A stretch of DNA of 64,000 bases from contig QVRM01003901.1 in the NCBI GenBank assembly GCA_003439945.1, positions 1,472,501-1,536,500 on the forward strand, in the 5' to 3' direction. Positions 1 through 11,567 of the stretch are shown here, one piece after another. Position numbers and translations under genes: made by a program. Below the pieces are notes generated by a model that worked only from the letters and a program-made list of their open reading frames with translations, searched no databases and was not told the DNA's origin. The stretch's first letter is position 1, and each line of letters begins with the position of its first letter. The DNA comes from Dermanyssus gallinae. Lineage: Eukaryota; Arthropoda; Arachnida; Mesostigmata; Dermanyssidae.

Positions 1-2440
1 CTTTTTAATCAGAATATTTACATCAACTGTATCAAATGCTTTTCTAAGATCTATAAATACGCCGGCGACTGTCTTTTTTAACATTAGGTTTCTGCGAACC
101 TCTTCAACGAAATGATGATGGGTACAGTCGTCGACATTTTGGATCGAAAACCGAACTGACGCTGACTAAGGCTATTAAACATCTCAAAGTGTTCGTTCAA
201 CTGTTCATATAAAGCTTTTTCGAAAATCTTGGAAATTGGAGGGGGGATACTGACCGGCCTGTAATTTTCCTTGCTTAGTCTGTCACCGCCTTTAAACAGT
301 GGTACAACGCGATACAATTTGAGGGCCGTAGGGTGTCGACAGATTAACTATGAATGCCACTGCGTCAGCAATAACGTCAGCGCAGTGTCTCAAGACTTGA
401 GAGGGTATGTGACCTTCTCCCACCGAGCAAATTGTGACCCTTTTCAGCAGGTAATGCACTCGATCCACAGGGACCGGCCTAGGCGAAAATGGTTTGTGCA
501 GTTCAGGTATCGACATCGGTACCTCGTCAGCGGCCGAGCATTCGGTGTCAGCCGTTACGCAAGTTGCATAATAGTCATTAAGGATGTTAGAAAGTCGTAC
601 ACAGTCTGTGACTATCTCATCATCAATCTTTAGTTTGACATACTTTTTTCCTGGGCACCTCCCATGACTGGCTGAATGGCTTCCCATGGGCTCCGCCTCT
701 CCTGTATTCTATCGCAAACAATCTTCCAATTAGCCTCCAGCCTGCACTTTCTTGAAAACGAGACAACTTTGTTTCTCAGTCTAACATACGCTTGACGCCT
801 GCGGGCGTTGGGGTCACTGCGATACGCCGTATTGGCTGCCTCCTTCTCCTTTATCATTTCAAGCAGCTCGGCAGTGACCCATGGCTTACGTGGCTGACCT
901 TTGTTTAACTTTTGCCTAATTTCTCTTTTGCCTCTAGTCACTGCCGCCATCACTCTCTCGTTAAAGCATGCAAACGCTTCGTCTACATCCGAGATATCGT
1001 ATAAATCGTTCCAGTTAGTTATTGCAAGTTCTGCCAATATTTTGTCGTAATTGTATTTATAGGTCATAGAGGCAGGTCGGCCTATTCTCCTAGAGACTAC
1101 AGAAATAAATGTTGCGTGGTGGTCCGAGAAGGTAGTTGTGAGAGCTCCAGATGCGAGTAACGACAACGTCTGCACGTTAGTATAGATGTGATCGATGCAA
1201 GTGGAAGTGTTATATGCGGTTCCTCTACGTATTGTGGTCTAAAGTTTCAATTAATTCCTGTGCCTCGACAGACTCCGCCATTGAATTGAGATTTGCGTTA
1301 CCGAGTATTATGGATTTCCTATTACCGATTTTTGACAAGAGAGTCTCCAACGAGGTTACAAAGTGCGCTGGGTTTCCCTTCGGCTGCCTATAGAAGACAC
1401 CTACAATAGTGGTGTCCCCTTCAGCGCCACCCTCTATTTCCAGAAACAGACTCTCACAGAGCAGATCGTCTGAGATTCTAAATTTGAGATCATTACGTTC
1501 TCGCGCAACATAATCACTCCTCACATATAGTGCCACTCCTCCCCCCCACCTTCTCTACAACTAAAGTAGGAGTTGTATTCAGTTAACTTAAGTGACGGAC
1601 ATTCTACCGACTGTAGCCTTGTTTCGGATATTGCTAGGACCGATAGCAACCGTGGAAGACAAGATAGCATGGTGTCTGCATCATGAATATGCTTTTTCAA
1701 GCCACTAACGTTACAATGTATACAGAGTAGTGCATCCGAGATGCACTGGAACGTCGATATATCTACAGTCTGACTACACATGATACTTAGGGATATCTGT
1801 TTGCTGAACTGCCGAGCGCAGCGAGATCCATGTCTGCGGTGAATTCCTTCCACGGCGAGTTACTCGTTGTCTTGATCTGCAACCGACAGTCAGAAGTCCG
1901 AGCATCAAAGATTTTCCTCTGGCCCTTGAGCTTACGTAGCTGGTAATAGACGTTGGAATTTTTGGACGTAAGATGGTCGTTAGCATAGGTAGAGTTGTTA
2001 GTAGCAGAGAAAGCTGGGAGAAGGTTAGACCTTGGTTTTTTCTCCCGGCATCTCCGCTGTACCTCCATTTTTTTCCACCGGCAGACGAAACGGACCAGCA
2101 CTGATGATCGATCGGTAACGTTCTTGCCATTTACTTTTACCATCCGCGGGCATCGGTGCGCGATATCAATGTCTCTCTCCTCGACCGACGCCTCAATCTT
2201 TTCACACAGTTCAATGATGGTTGCCCGCAGCTGCTCGTCTGTTTCACGTTCTCGCGCCGGTATTCCGCTGAAGAGAATATCAGAATGTCTTCCATATTGA
2301 TCTAGAAAGCGCGCTTGCTTCTGTGCAGAATTTGCCACCTCTCCGGTTGATGTTATTGCCCCGCGAGCAGCTTCCGCCGTCACCACTGCCCTTTCAGCCG
2401 TTCGAGCCGTTACTGTTACTGCTGAACAAGACGTGTCCTC
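1..2440 (-). pseudogene. CR1/L2-like non-LTR retrotransposon, broken, cut by the window edge
   Basis: Read on the minus strand, the parts come in LINE order. An ORF1-like piece (1787-2386) carries an RRM-like start (LFSGIPARERETDE) and the motif YANDHLTSKNSNVY typical of LINE ORF1 proteins. An apurinic endonuclease follows (about 1225-1853); its usual GDFN reads GNANLNS, so a catalytic Asp is lost. A linker (630-1175) contains SDHHATF and RKPWVTAEL. The reverse transcriptase (1-690) contains YRPVSIPPPISKIFEK, QFGFR and, at the left edge, the palm motif FIDLRKAFDTVD. Several frame changes and stops separate the pieces, so it is not functional. The assignment to the CR1/L2 group is by motif style only. 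Confidence 0.85.
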
Positions 2441-3589
2441 CTTCCAATATTATTTGGCAGATGACGCAAAAATTAGGCAACTAAACTTACGAACACGTTT
2501 TATTTGCTGGAATGTCTTTTGTTCGATGTATGTTCTGTGCTGTCTATTTCTAAAGCCTTACTTAATACAATACAATTTAATTAAAGCTTTATATTATAGC
2601 ACTGTCCGCCAATACTGTGCCGTTGCTGTGTAAACACTACTGCTGTTGATAGCGTTCTTCAACGCAGAAGAAGGGCGATTTAAATATAATATGTTTGATT
2701 TGGGTTGACAAGCTATTGTGACCCACCGATATGAGTAAGTATGGCTACTCCTTGCTTTCGTTAAGTAAGACTATCTAACGCAGCCAGGTTTAGCAAATAC
2801 AGCGAAGACAATTTTGAAAGCATATTTTGAGTTTTTTTAAGGCTTATTTTAATGTAACGATTTTTAATTTTGTAGGCATAGTTTAATGTAACTTTTTTTT
2901 ATTTTATTTTTCTTTAACACCCGCTAAAAAAACTTATCATGGCATCTGTAGCCCACACATGCTCGGAATACCTTTTCTGGAACGTGAACGACATGGTTTG
3001 GTCCAGTATTACACTCAAATACTTGACTTGTCGTTTCCTTCTTGCCATCTCAGTGCCTGTCGTACCATCTACCATCTCTGTGTTAAATGCATTCTTGACC
3101 TTGTAGGCCACTTTTCTCCAGCTCACGTGTCAGCCGATGGTCTATTATCGCCTCAAAAGTCTTAGAGTCAATTTGCCACTTTCATGCTACACTTTTCAAC
3201 TTTTTCACCGCAACTAGGGTTAATACCTTTACTTTTTTTTTCTTTTTTTTTGTTCAATGTTGAAGGTGCACACTCTCATCAAGGAGGTCATGGCCGAATC
3301 TGCACCTGTTATTGCTGATCTCGCTTTCCTTACTCTGTCTTAGGCCTAAGTAAATATTTTCTAACGTTTGCCTATACGTGTATAGAGGCTTTTCAAGCTA
3401 TCCTGTCAAAGGCTCCAGTGGGTCACATCATCTTTTTAGTTATTTTGTGAAACTTCTACGGCATTGTTCGGAAATGTTCGGGAATGTGGACTTTTTTTAA
3501 AAACAAATCCTTGTGCAGCGCGGAAAGATTAAGCACCAAGTGCGTCACAAAGTGTGCCTTCATTTTTCTAATGCGTTATATATACATTC

Positions 3590-3710
3590 CTGACATGTTC
3601 AAACACAAAAATAGGTCCCTAGACCCGGGACCGAACTTGCGTCCGCGCATTCTAGAAGCTAGAGAAGTATTGCGTACTAGCTACACTGACCACGCTGCTA
3701 CATTGTCTTG
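3590..3710 (-). repeat. tRNA-derived SINE, degenerate
   Basis: On the minus strand the sequence looks like a tRNA-type pol III promoter. An A-box-like stretch (GTGGTCAGTGTAGCTAG) is followed about 45 bases later by a B-box-like AAGTTCGGTCCC (complement of about 3628-3640). Similar B-box units occur at 21.4 and 57.7 kb. It does not fold convincingly as a complete tRNA, so a SINE copy is the better reading. Confidence 0.5.
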
Positions 3711-5926
3711 CTTTCTTTCATTAACTGGCTTTAATAGACGTATGCAGTCGCATGCAATGTACCTCTTATGTTTTTGCTTGATCCTTCATGTCTTCAAAAA
3801 TTAGTTGAAAGCCGCATCTACAAACGATTTAGGGTTTCGTCCCATTCTCGTTAACACTATATTTCGTTGTTTTATTGAGAAAAGCGGATTAAGAAGTAGT
3901 GTGGCGAGTGGTCAGATTGACATGCATGCGACTCGGAATCGCCGTGACCTCTTCCACGCTTAACAAGCAATCGAGGTGATGCCGCCACCCACACAGCCTA
4001 GCCGACTGTCTATTGTAATGCCACATGAAAACGGCGTACAACGCACCCTTTTATGCAATATTAAAGGCGCCTCTTATATATGTATGAAACATGGTAGGAT
4101 TTGCGATGACACCGAATCTAGTTTTACTGAACTACCGGATGCCCCACAACTTGAATAGAATTTTGTACAGGTGTGTTGGCTTATTATATTATTATTATGT
4201 TTTTAACACGTTAGATCTCTTACTTTGACTATTGTGGTGTACAATGGTCATTGGATTACAGTTATTTCCCGTTTGACGCTTTCTTGATTTTTGTTTAGCT
4301 TACTTTCCCTCTCGTTGCTTAAGTCACGGTATAGTCTTCAGGCTAATATGTTGTACGCAAAAGACGTTTTTGCAATTTTATTTTACATTACCGGTATTCT
4401 TCTGTTTCTGTGTGCTTCATCAATCAACCTAGTTTAGCCAATCTATAACAATTATAGTACCGCTACCGTGCATGAAACCGTGGTGTCACTTACCGAAGAG
4501 TTTCCTGTCATGTATGCTTAATCCACACGTCTTCTTGTCGCCAGCGGATCTTCTGGGTACCAGTGTGCTATTCCAATCTGGCAGCTCTGTAAGATCATTT
4601 TCGGAGGCTTAGCGACACAGACATTCTCCACCCAGTGCATCGCTTATGGCCAAACAAGCTTTTTTAGTCTATCATAAACTAAAATTATTGTGCTAGTACC
4701 TTTCTTGCTACATTTGTCTCACTTCCTCAATGTAGATGACGTTGATTTTAGTACTTGTTGAAGTGTAATTTCATTGTGATTTTTGCGTCGCGCTGTGATT
4801 CATGCAGATACGCGCTTCAATATAAGGATGTGCGATTTTGTTCCATAAAGATAATTTCATATTTTAAACGATCATGTGCTTTTGACGACTCTACGACTTC
4901 CTAGGACTCGGCTAGAATCGTTTATATGTAGATATTGCCAAAACGTCTGAAGAATTGAAGTTGTTAGAGCAGAAACGTCTTGTCGTTTGTAATATCGCTG
5001 TTTACATTCGCAAACGTGTGCGCATTACAATAAAATCGCGCTATACATAGCGCGATCCTGTGAGCAGAGCCGGCATGCGCCAACATGCGTCACTTATCTG
5101 GTAAAACACACGAGTGGAGAATGCCAGGTGGTGGTAACCGTGCACAATGTACCTTATCTTCACATGACGGCTAGTGCATGCCATTCTGTGCCATAGGTTC
5201 CTGGTGAGGTGCACACATGCATGAGCAAACCTTTCTGTGGCTTTCGCCACTTAACCTAACCTTAACACTCCCGCAAAAACTGTTGGAAAGGCTCAGTGGC
5301 TGGTGACTTCTAATTGTTTCAACTGTTAGCTCGCAGCTTACTACCAGGTAGACGAATCTGCTCCGTGCCAAGTGCGGCAGACAGAGAACGCGCTTAATGA
5401 ATACTGACTTTATTACTAAAACAAAAATAAACGCGTAAATATTGAGAGAGTTGTGCTCTTTTTAAGAGTGTTCATAAGAAAAATAAAGAGTGTCATTTGT
5501 TGCAAACTGTGTTTTACTTGTTTGCTCTCTAGTCAAATTGCGGACTGTAATAAAACCGAGTCAGCTACTTGTTACTTACGCTACTGCTATGATTTCTCCT
5601 ATTATATTAGTTTACTTGTTACATTACTGTACTCTGGTAGCTTCGTGATTTTCTGTGGTAAAACCAAGCGTGACTATTCTTTCGGCTGACAGGTAAGCTT
5701 TAGCCCGGGAGAAGAATGATCATCACGCATCCTTCGTCTGGTGGCGCTACCAGTTTACCGTTTTTGTTTTAACATCACATATGAAAAACTCATAACGTCT
5801 ATCATATTTGCGTTTAAATAACGAATGCACAACGCGAGGAGCGACAGCAGATCGCTTTGGAAATGTAGACTATAAACCAGAGCGCTCAATCCGCCTGCCA
5901 CTTGGTTCGGTATGCAGCGAGAGAAG

Positions 5927-6002
5927 CCTGTCTGTCTGTCTGTCTGCACGGCCGCCGGTCTGTCCGCCAGTCGATAATAATAGCAGCAGCAGCAGCAGCA
6001 GC
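5927..6002. repeat. (TCTG)n and (AGC)n microsatellites
   Basis: A short TCTG run near 5930-5944 is followed by an AGC run near 5984-6002. The open frames across them (polySer, polyAla) are repeat artefacts. Confidence 0.85.
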
Positions 6003-8062
6003 CTGCGACGATATGAGGAGTACTACTGTATGTGTTGTTACCACGTGATTAACCCGTACACTACTCATTCTCATGCTTCTTCTCATCCATTTGTTATCAT
6101 CAGGTTTCTTATCAGGATATATATATATAAGGATAAATAGAGTGAGACGCAACTTTAACATAGAGCAGATTATGCTGCGCCGCTTCGCCGTGTCTTCTGA
6201 TGACTTCGGAAGGTATATTGCGTCAATTACTGATTCTTTTTTTTGTCGTGGGCCGTAATCCTTCTGCGACCCGTCGACCTACGTCGTAAGCAAAGATGAT
6301 CGAGTCAATCACAGAAGTAGCATATGTAGTCAATAGAGTAGCAGAAGTTTCACGAAAATGCAGCAGTTTAGGTACCAGCCTAGTGACATCAACAACAGTA
6401 AACGTTACGAGTTGCTGCCACATCGAAATTGAGAGTTTTGTTTCTTTTAGGTCACTTTCTGCTTGTACTATTATTTCTATTTGTTGTACTCTTTGTATTT
6501 TTGTGACCATTTGCATTTAAACGGGCGCGGAAAACTAATGAAGCACCTGACAGCGTTTGCTGCTATGCGTACATCATTAATTCATGATTCCTAAAGCCGA
6601 TTATCGGCGACGTTTCTCTCGTTTCTCTCGCCCAGGAGCAACTCAGTCACAAGATTGAGTCGAGAGTTGGTACATGGAGGGGTAGATCGCAGCCGTCACC
6701 AGTGCATGTTCTCTTCTCGCTGGGGTCACGTACTGTCATTTGCCCTCGCCAAATGAATCCTGATTTTTCTGTCTCTTTTGTTAACTTCGTTTCATCCCGC
6801 TGAAGCCGCCAATCTTTATTCAGATCCACCTTTCTGAAGGACGAACTCCCTGGAAGAATTGCTGTTGGTATAATTTCGAATCGGTGTGATTTCAACCAGT
6901 GAAGCGTCTACAGTAAACTTTTAAACGTCAATGAAGCAACTATAGCATCAACGACGTATAAACGTTTTACATTACGTTTGATTATTATATTTAACCTACT
7001 TCTGACATGTACCTTTTTATTTGAAACCTATGTGAGACGATCACCATCATTTAACGAGAGAGAGAGTGAGTTACACTTTCTCAAAGGAACTTCTCAGGAT
7101 TTGTGATTGTTAACCGAGTACGGAAAATTGATCAGTTTCCGAGCAACGGAGATCGCAAAGACTACGGAGCATGTAGTCTGTGCCATGTTTGTCACCTTTG
7201 AATTTCTTCGGCCCCATTGTAAGCGTAAGACAAACCATTTGCAGGATAAGTTAATGCTGACGTTCAATTTTGTCACTTTCGAACTGGTAGAGATTAAATG
7301 CACATTAAACATTTATATGTACTATCGTATAAATATTACACGGGTAAAGGGCAAAGAGTTTCTTTTTACTAAAGTGTTTTGGTTTAATCAAGTACTAATG
7401 AAAATACCAGCTTCCGGAGGAATGAGATTTGATTATTCTAAACTTATAGTGAAAGTATTAAGAATTAAAATAGAGTGTTTGGCTTGGCTGGTGAAGTCGA
7501 TTTTGAGCGAGCGATACAGACCTAAGGCCTAATTTGGAATGTTATAGCATTATGAGTATTTTAGTTAAACTTTAGAGGTAAGTCAGTTTCAGCAAATTGT
7601 GTACTTTCTATAACGATTTTTCTTAAACTCAAGGTAGCATGATAGAAAATTTGTCATTGAAGAAAGACATGTTGTTTTTAATTTAGTCCATAGTAATTAT
7701 TAAGTGAACAAATTACTGGATTTGCTAGACTAATTTGTCGGTGCTGCCAAGCTGGTCAAGCGGCGCTACGAAACTAGCCAGCACTTGACTTAATCACAGT
7801 TTGTTGTGGGCATGCGTTTTAGGGATGGCATATGCTTTTAACACAATGGGTGAAACACTTTAGGACTAAAATAAAAGTAAAACATGTTGGGTCTCTATTA
7901 TCAAAATGTAACCCTTTGACTAAATTTAGGCACGTGCTACTTTGTGTTTTATTTGGAATTACTTTTGATTTGGAATGGATAATTTTATATTTTATGATAC
8001 AAGCAAGTATAAAGTAGAACGTTTCTTACCACCGCGGGTTGCCATGGTTCGTAATATTCCAG

Positions 8063-8252
8063 ATTCATGGTGGTGAAGGCCGAGCGTGCAGCAAAGATGA
8101 ATGAAGAAAACGAGGAATTTCATCGTCTTCAGAAAGATCGGCTTAAAAAAGATCTTCAGGACGCAGTCAGAGAAGAAGTGGTTATGGCCTTGGACGACGG
8201 ACCTCCAGCACCCGTCTTCGCAGCATTGCCCAGCAAATTGATCACAAAATTC
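8063..8252 (+). CDS. ATG16L1: ATG16L1 exon: end of coiled coil and linker
   Basis: The acceptor is ATATTCCAG before 8063; the first base completes a split codon. It encodes a charged helix ([18 protein letters not shown]) and then a short linker ending [10 protein letters not shown]. The donor GTGTGT at 8253 leaves phase 0, so the next exon continues directly as DAHEGEV, matching the FDAHDGEV start of the propeller in other animals. Confidence 0.88.
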
Positions 8253-8404
8253 GTGTGTATTTCATATTTGACCATTTACTTATGATTCATCTATTGCGGG
8301 AGTAGACTTTTATTGGCTATGACCCGTTAAAGAACAGCACAGATATTTAATCGATAGCGTGAGGCCATTATCGCATTTAATAAAAAAATCACAGGTGACC
8401 TTAA

Positions 8405-8453
<49 letters not shown>

Positions 8454-11400
8454 TAGAATGGACACAAATATCGAGTATCAGTCTAAGTTGCAGTTTTTGT
8501 TTAACACAATACTGAGGTAAATTGGCACTAAACACCTTGTTGTGTCAGGATTTGCTGTATATTATACTTTGTCAAACATTTCATTAATATTAGGTTCTTG
8601 CACACCAATAGGTGTTGCTTATGCCCCTTTCAACGAGCGCGTAATTCAGTATATAGACGAGAGCAGATAGAAAAGTTCAAAAACACATTTATAAAAACAT
8701 GTTTTTAGTGTAGTTTATCCATACCTAGGTATAAATATGCATCAGTTACACTTAGTGTTTCTTTGACATCACTGGAAATAAACTAGCAAAATGAGAGATC
8801 ATTTTGCTAGTTTAGCTATTGACTGAACTGCTGAACATGCTGCGTGATGATATCTGTCTTACTGGTCTAAGCACCTCACATACTCCGGAATTTCTCTATG
8901 CTTCGGATAAGAAAAACCATTTAAGATCTGTTAAGAGCTGCCTCTCCTAATTTCTCTCATATGTGTGGTATGCCGAATGTTGCGATTATTCTGCTTTATT
9001 ATTGAAAAGGACGAATGGTTGAAAATATTTGCGGGTTCTTAATTGCTGCGGTCGCTTGAAATGCTTTTCCCACGCTGATTTCTATATGCTTTCGAAAACC
9101 GCTACAATGATTTCATTTAGTTACAAAATTTACTATGGTATACTCCTAATTTGAAGAACGTCGTCTCTTGCCAATCGACTACTTCTTCCAAACATTCCTC
9201 CCACGTCAATCAGATCGCAATGTCACCTGCGTATCTTAAATTTCTTGTCCACCACCAAGCGGGACCACCTTGCCTCACTAGATTAGATAGCCCTCCCAAT
9301 AGTACCGACAAAAACAGCGGTCTGAGTCAATCGCTTTGGACCACTACTGTACTCGCCATACTCTTCCCATAATTCCTACACCGTTGTCGATGTACTCTCC
9401 CTAAGAATGGTTTCCAAATTTTAACAACTGTTACGAAACTCCAAGGCTAACTTCTCTATGATTCTGCTTTTCGGCGCTAGGTCAAAAGTGGCCTTAAGAT
9501 CTATAAATACCGCGTATAACGGCCTTCTCGGCTTGATATTATCCCGGGAATATCTTATAGGGGCAACTCTTAAGTGTTACTCTCTTCTAACTTTCTACTC
9601 TGTTACTATGCTTTCCTTTCGGTATAGCAAGCAATAAGGATATCCTTCTACACTTTCGGCAATTTCCCGGCGGATTTCAGGCATTCGTCAAAGAGAGGTT
9701 TCCAGCATGGCATTTGCTTTAAATGTTCGTTTCCTATCATATCGTTACCGGCCGTTTTGTCTCTAGGTGACCTTTCAATTGCCCCGACCACGTCTTCAAT
9801 TGTTCGAAGCATGAGCTACCTTCCATGCGAATGTGTCTTTGTCCCAACGGCCATTGTATACTATTATTTCTTTCCGGTGGTGTCGGCTCTCTGCAGAACA
9901 CCGCCCAAGTGCTTAATTAGTCGCCTGCCGAAACAAAGTATCCCTTTAAATGTTTTTATCCGTGGAAACAGGAAAAACTCACTAGAAGCCAGGTCCGACG
10001 AACAGGGAGGTTGCGAAAAAATATAAATTGAATTTTTCATTAAATAATCTGAATTTAGTAACGATGTGTGCGCCGGCGCGTTGTCTTGATTGGAGATCGA
10101 AAAGTTGTTTATCCAAAATTCAAGCCTATTGCGCCGAGCGTTCTCGCGCAATCTTCTTAGATGTCCAAGATAATATTCCTTATTGACCGTAGCACCAGGT
10201 GACAGTTCATTGGAGATGATTCCTTTGTATTTAAAAACACAGCCAAAATAACCTTAGTTGTGGATCTGCTCTGTCTGATTTTTTTCGATAGACTTCGTCC
10301 TAGGAGCATTGAGCTTTGGTCTCAATGTGTAACCATGTGCCCATTACCAGTCTCCTGCAAAAAAAAATCTTCCATGTCTGAAACAATCTAGGCTCTTTCC
10401 GGGAAATTCAGCATTTTTAGGAACGAAATTCTCTGCCAGTCTTCTGGCAGAAAATATCGGTCGGCTGTTACATCTGATCCATAACACATCTCCAATTCCT
10501 CAGCTCTTTCCATGATAGGCATTCGCCGATTGTTGAGTAGGGTATCACGATTTTTTAACGTTTTTTTCTGTTATTGATGTGAAAAGCCTGAGCGGAGATA
10601 ATCTCCGCTCTTTTTACATGCGCCTGCGAAATCGGCGGTACCACGTACACACAGTGCTTCGGGATACTGCTTGATCACCATAAGCAGTTCCTAAGATTTT
10701 TCACCACATTAGATTATATGATTTGCCTTTTGACACGTATCTTTATCCATTCGTTGCTTCTCCATTTCCGGCTCCTCAAAAATTACCAAACCTGGTTTTC
10801 TTCATTTCTTTGAACCAAACTAAAACAATAAACACCGCCACCGGTTGGGGCGAAACTTGGCTTGTATATAGCTGGTGAAAGACTAAACTGGCTTGTCATT
10901 AAATTTCATGATTTGGGTGACTATTATGTAAGGACGCACATGAGGGCGAAGTACATGCTGTACAGTGGTCATCATCATCCAAGATGCTCGCGACGGGCGG
11001 GTCGGACCGTAAAGTGAAGGTCTGGGACTTTAACGGACGAACTGCGGCCCTTCGTTGCACCCTAGGCGGGAGTAATATGGCGATCACATCGATCTGTATC
11101 GATCCCGATGACCACGCCATTCTTGCCGCCAACAATGACATGTCCGCCAGGGTCTGGACAATCAGTGACCAGCGTCTACGGGTTAGTAGTGTATCTGGTT
11201 CCCAGAATTGGTTAGTACTCAGCTCTGGAACCAGGAATCTAGATCGAACCGGTCTCTACCATTTCAGGCGGTTCTAGGAAGGCAAATAAGTTAATTTATT
11301 AACCTTTGTTAATTGTATTTTTTACTAAAACTAATTTACTATTTAGTGAATATATATTGACAAACAATACGATAGACAATTTACAAACTCTGGTTCCCAT

Positions 11401-11530
11401 GTAACGTTGTTATAGATGCTCAGTGTTGTAGGTTCAGTTCAGCGTAATAACATACACGGGTGCCAGTTACCTTGCAATTATGGTTTCTGTTTGCTAATAT
11501 ACTGGAGACAGCGATATATTTATGACTTAC

Positions 11531-11567
<37 letters not shown>

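Larger units (their letters stand above)
2441..8062. other. Non-coding or unresolved DNA left of the ATG16L1 exons
   Basis: No convincing coding exon was found on either strand. The stretch should contain, or lead to, the missing 5' exons of ATG16L1 (ATG5-binding helix and first coiled coil), but I could not find them. It holds one tRNA-like SINE near 3.6 kb and short microsatellites near 5.9-6.0 kb. The remaining short open frames lack domain motifs and have AT-rich codons. Confidence 0.5.

Noticed and set aside
6636..6690. GAGCAACTCAGTCACAAG after CGCCCAG as an ATG16L1 coiled-coil exon
   Set aside because: Only about ten residues look helical, no donor follows in phase, and no homology to the ATG16 coil is clear.
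7573..7583. Strong donor sequence TTAGAGGTAAGT as the end of the preceding ATG16L1 exon
   Set aside because: The only frame giving the needed phase runs into a stop just before it, and the upstream sequence has no coiled-coil character.
10588..10611. GC-rich hairpin (GAGCGGAGA...TCTCCGCTC) followed by T residues, like a bacterial terminator
   Set aside because: It lies inside the reading frame of a decayed mariner in a eukaryotic intron, so bacterial termination does not apply.
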